Origin: Streptomyces roseochromogenus subsp. oscitans DS 12.976 | Lineage (GTDB): Bacteria > Actinomycetota > Actinomycetes > Streptomycetales > Streptomycetaceae | NCBI RefSeq assembly: GCF_000497445.1 | Contig: NZ_CM002285.1 | Location: forward strand, 6,266,855 to 6,303,582 | Reading direction: 5' to 3' | Length of the DNA: 36,728 nucleotides | Shown: in pieces, positions 33,547-36,728 of the stretch | Layout: each line of letters starts with the position of its first letter | Numbering within the stretch: the stretch's first letter is position 1 | Notes under the pieces: generated by a model | Told to the model about the DNA's origin: nothing | The model's database searches: none | Seen by the model: the letters and a program-made list of their open reading frames with translations, nothing else | Made by a program: the position numbers and the translations under genes

Positions 33547-33619
33547 TCCGGCACCCCGTCGCCGTGCCCCAACTCGGTCGGCGCACCTGCCAGATGGCGG
33601 TTCAGGATCCCCGCCTTCT

Positions 33620-34522
33620 TCACAGGGCGTCGACCTCCCGCGCTGTCGGATACGACTCCTGCGCGCCCCGCTTCGTTACGGCCGCCGCGCCGACCTTGGC
33701 CGCATAGGCCGCCGCCTCCGGCAGCTCCGCACCCGACCCGAGCTTCCAGGCGAGCGCAGCCGTGAACGCGTCGCCCGCGCCCGTGGTGTCCACCGCGTCC
33801 ACCTTCACCGACGGCACGGAAAGGACACCGCTGGAGTCGGCCACCAGCGCCCCCTCCGCGCCCAGCGTCACCACCACCGAGCGCGGGCCCTTGGCCAGCA
33901 GCAGCCGTGCCCAGTCCGCCGGGTCCTCGCTCACACAGGACTCGCCGAGGACCACCCGCGCCTCGTGTTCGTTGACGATCAGCGGGTCGCAGGCCGCCAG
34001 CACCTCCGTGGGCAGGGGCCGGGGCGGGGACGGGTTCAGCACGAAGCGGCCGTCCGGGGACAGGTTCCGTACGACCTCCACCACCGTCTCCAGGGGGATC
34101 TCCAGCTGCGCCGACACCACCCTGGAGGCGAGGAACAGGCTCACGGCTGCCCGGACGTCCGCCGGGGTGAGCCGGGCGTTGGCGCCGCGCGACACCACGA
34201 TGCTGTTGTCCCCTTCAGGGTCCACCGTGATCAGCGCCACCCCGGTGGGAGCCCCGCCCACCAGCACGCCGACCGTGTCGACGCCGGCCGCGCGCAGGGA
34301 GTCCAGCAACAGCCGGCCGTGGCTGTCGTCGCCGACCCGGGCCAGCAGGGCCGTACCCGCGCCCAGCCGGGCGGCGGCGACCGCCTGGTTGGCGCCCTTG
34401 CCGCCCGGGTGGACGGACAGATCGCCGCCGAGCACCGTCTCACCGGCGGCCGGCCGCCGCTCGACATCGATCACCAGGTCGGCATTGGCCGACCCCACGA
34501 CCAGCAGGTCGTAGTCGTACAT
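33620..34522 (-). CDS. rbsK: Ribokinase (PfkB family)
   Basis: A 300-aa sugar kinase. The N-terminus VVGSANADLVIDVER and the GGKGANQA motif (40-47) are typical of ribokinase; the second PfkB signature DTTGAGDAF holds the catalytic base D251. ATG 34522 has AAGGGGAG about 7 nt upstream. It phosphorylates ribose (or a related pentose) at O5. It lies just downstream of a broken substrate-binding protein gene on the same strand, as in a normal rbs operon, but the transporter genes are gone. The kinase itself looks intact. It may still serve ribose released inside the cell. Confidence 0.92.
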   Translation of the reverse strand: MYDYDLLVVGSANADLVIDVERRPAAGETVLGGDLSVHPGGKGANQAVAAARLGAGTALLARVGDDSHGRLLLDSLRAAGVDTVGVLVGGAPTGVALITVDPEGDNSIVVSRGANARLTPADVRAAVSLFLASRVVSAQLEIPLETVVEVVRNLSPDGRFVLNPSPPRPLPTEVLAACDPLIVNEHEARVVLGESCVSEDPADWARLLLAKGPRSVVVTLGAEGALVADSSGVLSVPSVKVDAVDTTGAGDAFTAALAWKLGSGAELPEAAAYAAKVGAAAVTKRGAQESYPTAREVDAL

Positions 34523-34538
34523 CAGTCGACTCCCCTTG

Positions 34539-34613
34539 TTCCCCTGAGTTCCCCTGAGAGATGACCCGACCGTGGTCAGCCGCTGATGGCGGGCCGCCGC
34601 CGTCAGCCGCTGA
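34539..34613. repeat. Short direct repeats between rbsK and rbsB remnant
   Basis: TTCCCCTGAG occurs twice in tandem (34539-34558), and GTCAGCCGCTGA twice (34575-34586 and 34602-34613), the second copy covering the end of the rbsB remnant. They look like small duplications in decaying sequence. Confidence 0.55.
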
Positions 34614-34960
34614 ATCCGGCCACGTTGTCCTTCGTGACCACCTTTACCGGTACCTTCACCATCGGCTCCACCTTCTTGCCCTGGACCGCCGCCAGCGCGT
34701 TGTCCACGGCAATCCTCCCCAACTGCGTCGGCTGCTGGGCGACCGACGCGTACAGCGTGCCCTTCTTCACCGCCGTCAGCCCGTCCGGGGTGGCCCTTGG
34801 TGCGGTCGAAGTCGGCGGGCTGCTGGTCCAGCACCTGGATGCCCGGGTAGGCCTTGAGGCCGTTCGCGAAGCCCTGCGCCCGCTCCAGGGCCGCCGACGT
34901 ACCTGCCTGGCCCTGCAGGGCGACGCACTGCGCAAGATCAAAGGTAGATGTCATCGGCGT
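34603..34960 (-). pseudogene. Remnant of a ribose/sugar ABC transporter substrate-binding protein
   Basis: Two pieces in different frames add up to parts of an RbsB-like protein. The upstream piece (about 34800-34945) reads CVALQGQAGTSAALERAQGF and on to DFDRTKG. The downstream piece (34603 to about 34797) reads TPDGLTAVKKGTLYASVAQ and ends KDNVAGFSG before the stop. Between them the family normally has about 50-60 residues that are missing, and the frame shifts there. The signal peptide and the first lobe are also gone. The remains lie upstream of rbsK on the same strand, so a ribose-type operon has been partly deleted. Not expected to give a working protein. Confidence 0.82.
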
Positions 34961-34980
34961 CGGCGGGAACGGCGGCGCGG

Positions 34981-35020
34981 ACGGTCATACGGGCTCACGG
35001 ACGGTCATACGGGCTCACGG
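34981..35020. repeat. 20-bp tandem duplication across the YbaK stop codon
   Basis: ACGGTCATACGGGCTCACGG is repeated perfectly twice, with a partial third copy. The YbaK-type gene ends inside it, so its last codons and stop are duplicated. It lies beside the deletion edge of the rbs remnant. Confidence 0.75.
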
Positions 35021-35517
35021 GCGGGCTCACTGGCGGTGGGCACGTCCCCGATCCGTGCCATGACGGCCGCCGGTACGGCCGCGACGAGCGCCCCCGCGTC
35101 GATCTCGATGCTGCTGTCGGGCCGGCCGCTGCCGCAGTGCACACGCCCCAGACCGCCTACGGTCTCGTCGAATACGACCAGCGCGGCCCCGTCCGACGAC
35201 ACGGGGCACACCCCGCCGGGCCGCATCCCCGCCCGTGCGAGCCGCCCGGCGTCGGCGGGGGAGAGGTCGCCACGGCGGATCCCGGCGGCCCGCGCCAGGG
35301 GCCCGTACCGCAGCCGCGCATGACCGGGCAGCGCCGCCAGCAAGAGCCGGTCCTCCGGCGTGACGAAGGCGAGGGTCTTCACGGTCCGCTCCAGCGGAAC
35401 ACCCAGCGCGGCACACACCTCCACGGGGTCCACGACACCGGGATGCTCATACAGCCGAAAGGAGGCGCCGAGCGCGGTCAGCACGTCCGGCGGCTCCAGG
35501 GGTGCGGATTCGCTCAC
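35005..35517 (-). CDS. YbaK/EbsC-family aminoacyl-tRNA deacylase-like protein
   Basis: A 170-aa protein of the YbaK/ProX editing family, which hydrolyses mischarged tRNAs such as Cys- or Ala-tRNA(Pro). Visible family features are the RTVKTLAFV segment with the conserved Lys, the LARAAGIRRGDLSPADA helix region and GGVCPV. The GTG at 35517 gives the family's usual length; the frame runs to 35652 but that part has no family resemblance. The ribosome binding site is weak. The extreme C-terminus (EPAREPV) is inside a 20-bp duplication, so the end may have changed recently. It is a free-standing, single gene. Confidence 0.85.
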   Translation of the reverse strand: MSESAPLEPPDVLTALGASFRLYEHPGVVDPVEVCAALGVPLERTVKTLAFVTPEDRLLLAALPGHARLRYGPLARAAGIRRGDLSPADAGRLARAGMRPGGVCPVSSDGAALVVFDETVGGLGRVHCGSGRPDSSIEIDAGALVAAVPAAVMARIGDVPTASEPAREPV

Positions 35518-35636
35518 ACGGCCAAGATTACCGGGCGGGGCAAGGGAGTTGATCGCTTCGGGACTGACCAAGTTCGTCCCGGCTTTGGTCGCGGCGGAGC
35601 GAGACCGACGATCTCCGTGATACCTTCTGCGTCGCC

Positions 35637-35714
35637 GTGCACCACTGCACATTCGAGGAGGTGAGACCGATCAACACCATGACGCGTCGGGGCTCCCTCC
35701 TTAGCATGGCCTAG
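35637..35714 (+). CDS. Possible small leader ORF with attenuator-like hairpin
   Basis: A 25-codon frame from GTG 35637 to TAG 35714 (VHHCTFEEVRPINTMTRRG...), with in-frame starts also at GTG 35661 and ATG 35679, and a GAGGAGG at 35655. The hairpin GCTCCCT (35692-35698) with AGGGAGC (35713-35719) overlaps its end. It lies about 40 nt before the hydrolase start. It could be a translated leader that controls that gene, but I do not recognise the peptide. Low confidence. Confidence 0.3.
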   Translation: MHHCTFEEVRPINTMTRRGSLLSMA

Positions 35715-35756
35715 GGAGCGCCCGCACAAGGCATTCCCGAAAGGCTTGAAACGCTG

Positions 35757-36485
35757 ATGCGCTTCACCTCCCAGACGTCGTCGGACGGCGTCACAGAACG
35801 GCACTTCACCCTCGACGAGATCCCCGGCGTGCTGTGGACGCCGGAAGGCGCCCGTGGCATCCGCCCCCTGATCCTGCTGGGCCACGGCGGCCGACAGCAC
35901 AAGACGGCGCCCCACATCACATCCCGCGCCCGCCGCTACGCCACCGAGGGTTTCGCGGTCGTCGCCATCGACGCGCCCAACCACGGCGACCGCCCCCAGG
36001 ACGAGGAGTTCGGCAGAATCGCGGCCCGGATGCGGGCCGGCATGGCCGCCGGTGAAAACCCGTCCGAGCTGGTCGCCGGCATGCACGGTTACCTTGCCCG
36101 CCAGGCCGTTGCCGACTGGCAGACGGTCCTGACCGCGGTCCAGCACCTGGACCAGGTCGGCGCCGGCCCGGTGGGGTACTGCGGCACGTCGATGGGCTGC
36201 GGACTGGGCATCCCCCTCATATCCGCCGAACCCCGAATCCGCGCCGCGGTACTGGGCCTGCTCGGTGTACACGGGCTGGCCGAGGACGCCGCACGGATCA
36301 CCGTCCCGGTGCAGTTCCTGGTCCAGTGGGACGACCAGATGGTCCCACGAGACCAGAGCCTGGCCCTGTTCGACGCCTTGGCCTCGCCCGAGAAGACACT
36401 GCAGGCCAACCCCGGCAAGCACGGTGATGTGCCGCCGTACGAAGTGGACAGCTCGCTGCGGTTCTTCGCGAGGCACCTGAACTGA
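35757..36485 (+). CDS. Alpha/beta hydrolase, dienelactone hydrolase-like
   Basis: A 242-aa hydrolase. The oxyanion region is LLGHGGRQHK (about 40-49), the nucleophile S145 in GTSMG, the acid D192 or D193 in QWDDQMVP and the base H222 in PGKHGDVP; this is a complete catalytic triad. The fold resembles dienelactone hydrolase/acetyl-esterase types. No signal peptide, so it acts in the cytoplasm. ATG 35757 has AAAGG about 12 nt upstream, somewhat far. A hairpin follows at 36505. The substrate is unknown. Confidence 0.88.
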   Translation: MRFTSQTSSDGVTERHFTLDEIPGVLWTPEGARGIRPLILLGHGGRQHKTAPHITSRARRYATEGFAVVAIDAPNHGDRPQDEEFGRIAARMRAGMAAGENPSELVAGMHGYLARQAVADWQTVLTAVQHLDQVGAGPVGYCGTSMGCGLGIPLISAEPRIRAAVLGLLGVHGLAEDAARITVPVQFLVQWDDQMVPRDQSLALFDALASPEKTLQANPGKHGDVPPYEVDSSLRFFARHLN

Positions 36486-36504
36486 CGGAGACCGCAGCAC
36501 TCGG

Positions 36505-36537
36505 CGCGCCGGCCGGGGCCCGCACCCGTCCGGCGCG
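36505..36537. terminator. Terminator hairpin between convergent genes
   Basis: CGCGCCGG-C-CGGG (36505-36517) pairs with CCCG-T-CCGGCGCG (36525-36537), 12 bp with one mismatch and a 7-nt loop, 20 nt after the hydrolase stop. Confidence 0.7.
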
Positions 36538-36560
36538 GCCTTGTTCCGGATCCCTGACAT

Positions 36561-36728
36561 CTATGCCACCCCCAGCTCACACCACACATACTTCCCCCGA
36601 TCCCCGAACCGAGCCGTCGGCTGCCACCCCAGTTCCTGGGCCAGACTCTGTGGCGGGGCTGTGACGTAGGGCGGTTGCAGATGCGATGGCCAGCTGTGAG
36701 CATGGCAAGGGCGAAAACGTTTCTTATC
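36561..36728 (-). CDS. C-terminal end of an unrecognised protein (partial)
   Basis: A minus-strand frame stays open from the window edge to a TAG at 36561-36563, giving 55 residues that include HLQPPYVTAPPQSLAQELGW and end GKYVWCELGVA. Codon use with G/C in third positions and the terminator placed just beyond its stop support a real gene. I do not recognise a domain. The 5' part is outside the window. Confidence 0.5.
   Translation of the reverse strand, partial: DKKRFRPCHAHSWPSHLQPPYVTAPPQSLAQELGWQPTARFGDRGKYVWCELGVA

Noticed and set aside
33510..33619. Small coding frame after the sugar operon
   Set aside because: The segment is explained by a terminator hairpin; the frame has no independent support and runs antisense into the ribokinase gene.

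Overview
The window is a very GC-rich chromosomal segment that looks like Streptomyces. The signs are third-position G/C bias, many GTG starts behind GGAGG-type ribosome binding sites, an XRE/DUF397 pair, a class F sortase, a PS-10 (S37) secreted peptidase and LacI, PucR and LysR regulators. I see no rRNA, tRNA, CRISPR array, prophage or insertion sequence. Genes are called from reading frames, start signals and recognisable motifs. Function is by family recognition only, because no search could be run.

Layout, left to right. (1) 1-5351: a PucR-type regulator (cut by the window edge) diverges from an operon of a sodium:solute symporter, an agmatinase/guanidinobutyrase-family ureohydrolase and a thiamine-diphosphate enzyme. 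This could be an uptake and breakdown route for guanidino compounds. (2) 5353-10530, minus strand: lipoprotein, OmpR-type response regulator, sensor kinase and a GT39-type membrane glycosyltransferase with a long Gly/Met/Ser-rich outer region; this looks like one envelope-stress-type operon. (3) 10651-12218, minus: a class F sortase and a secreted, membrane-anchored protein, separated by a long hairpin. (4) 12440-13445: an XRE regulator and its DUF397 partner. (5) 13638-19268: a secreted class A beta-lactamase-like protein, a fused ABC exporter with one degenerate ATP site, and a small four-cysteine secreted protein. (6) 19269-23227: a secreted GH3 hexosaminidase-like enzyme, a cysteine-rich lipoprotein and an S37 peptidase. 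(7) 23333-26853: a LysR regulator divergent from a small alpha/beta hydrolase, a sugar isomerase-like TIM barrel and a MarR-GNAT fusion. (8) 27197-28887: a secreted Gly-Trp-Asp-His repeat protein with a clear promoter/operator and terminator, then a VioD/SdgC-like flavin monooxygenase. (9) 29081-33494: a LacI regulator divergent from a tightly coupled operon of Gfo/Idh/MocA dehydrogenase, DUF993 protein and TIM-barrel isomerase. (10) 33620-34960: ribokinase next to the remains of a sugar-binding protein gene, a decayed ribose-type operon. (11) 35005-36728: a YbaK-type deacylase, a structured leader, an alpha/beta hydrolase and the 3' end of an unrecognised gene.

The strongest candidates for something little described are the GWGDH-repeat protein (27197-27535), the DUF993 sugar operon with its layered operators (30269-33494), the sortase-linked protein that lacks LPXTG but carries a PKGGVKAG segment before its membrane anchor (11442-12218), and a hairpin that would hide the ribosome binding site of the S37 peptidase (23234-23306).
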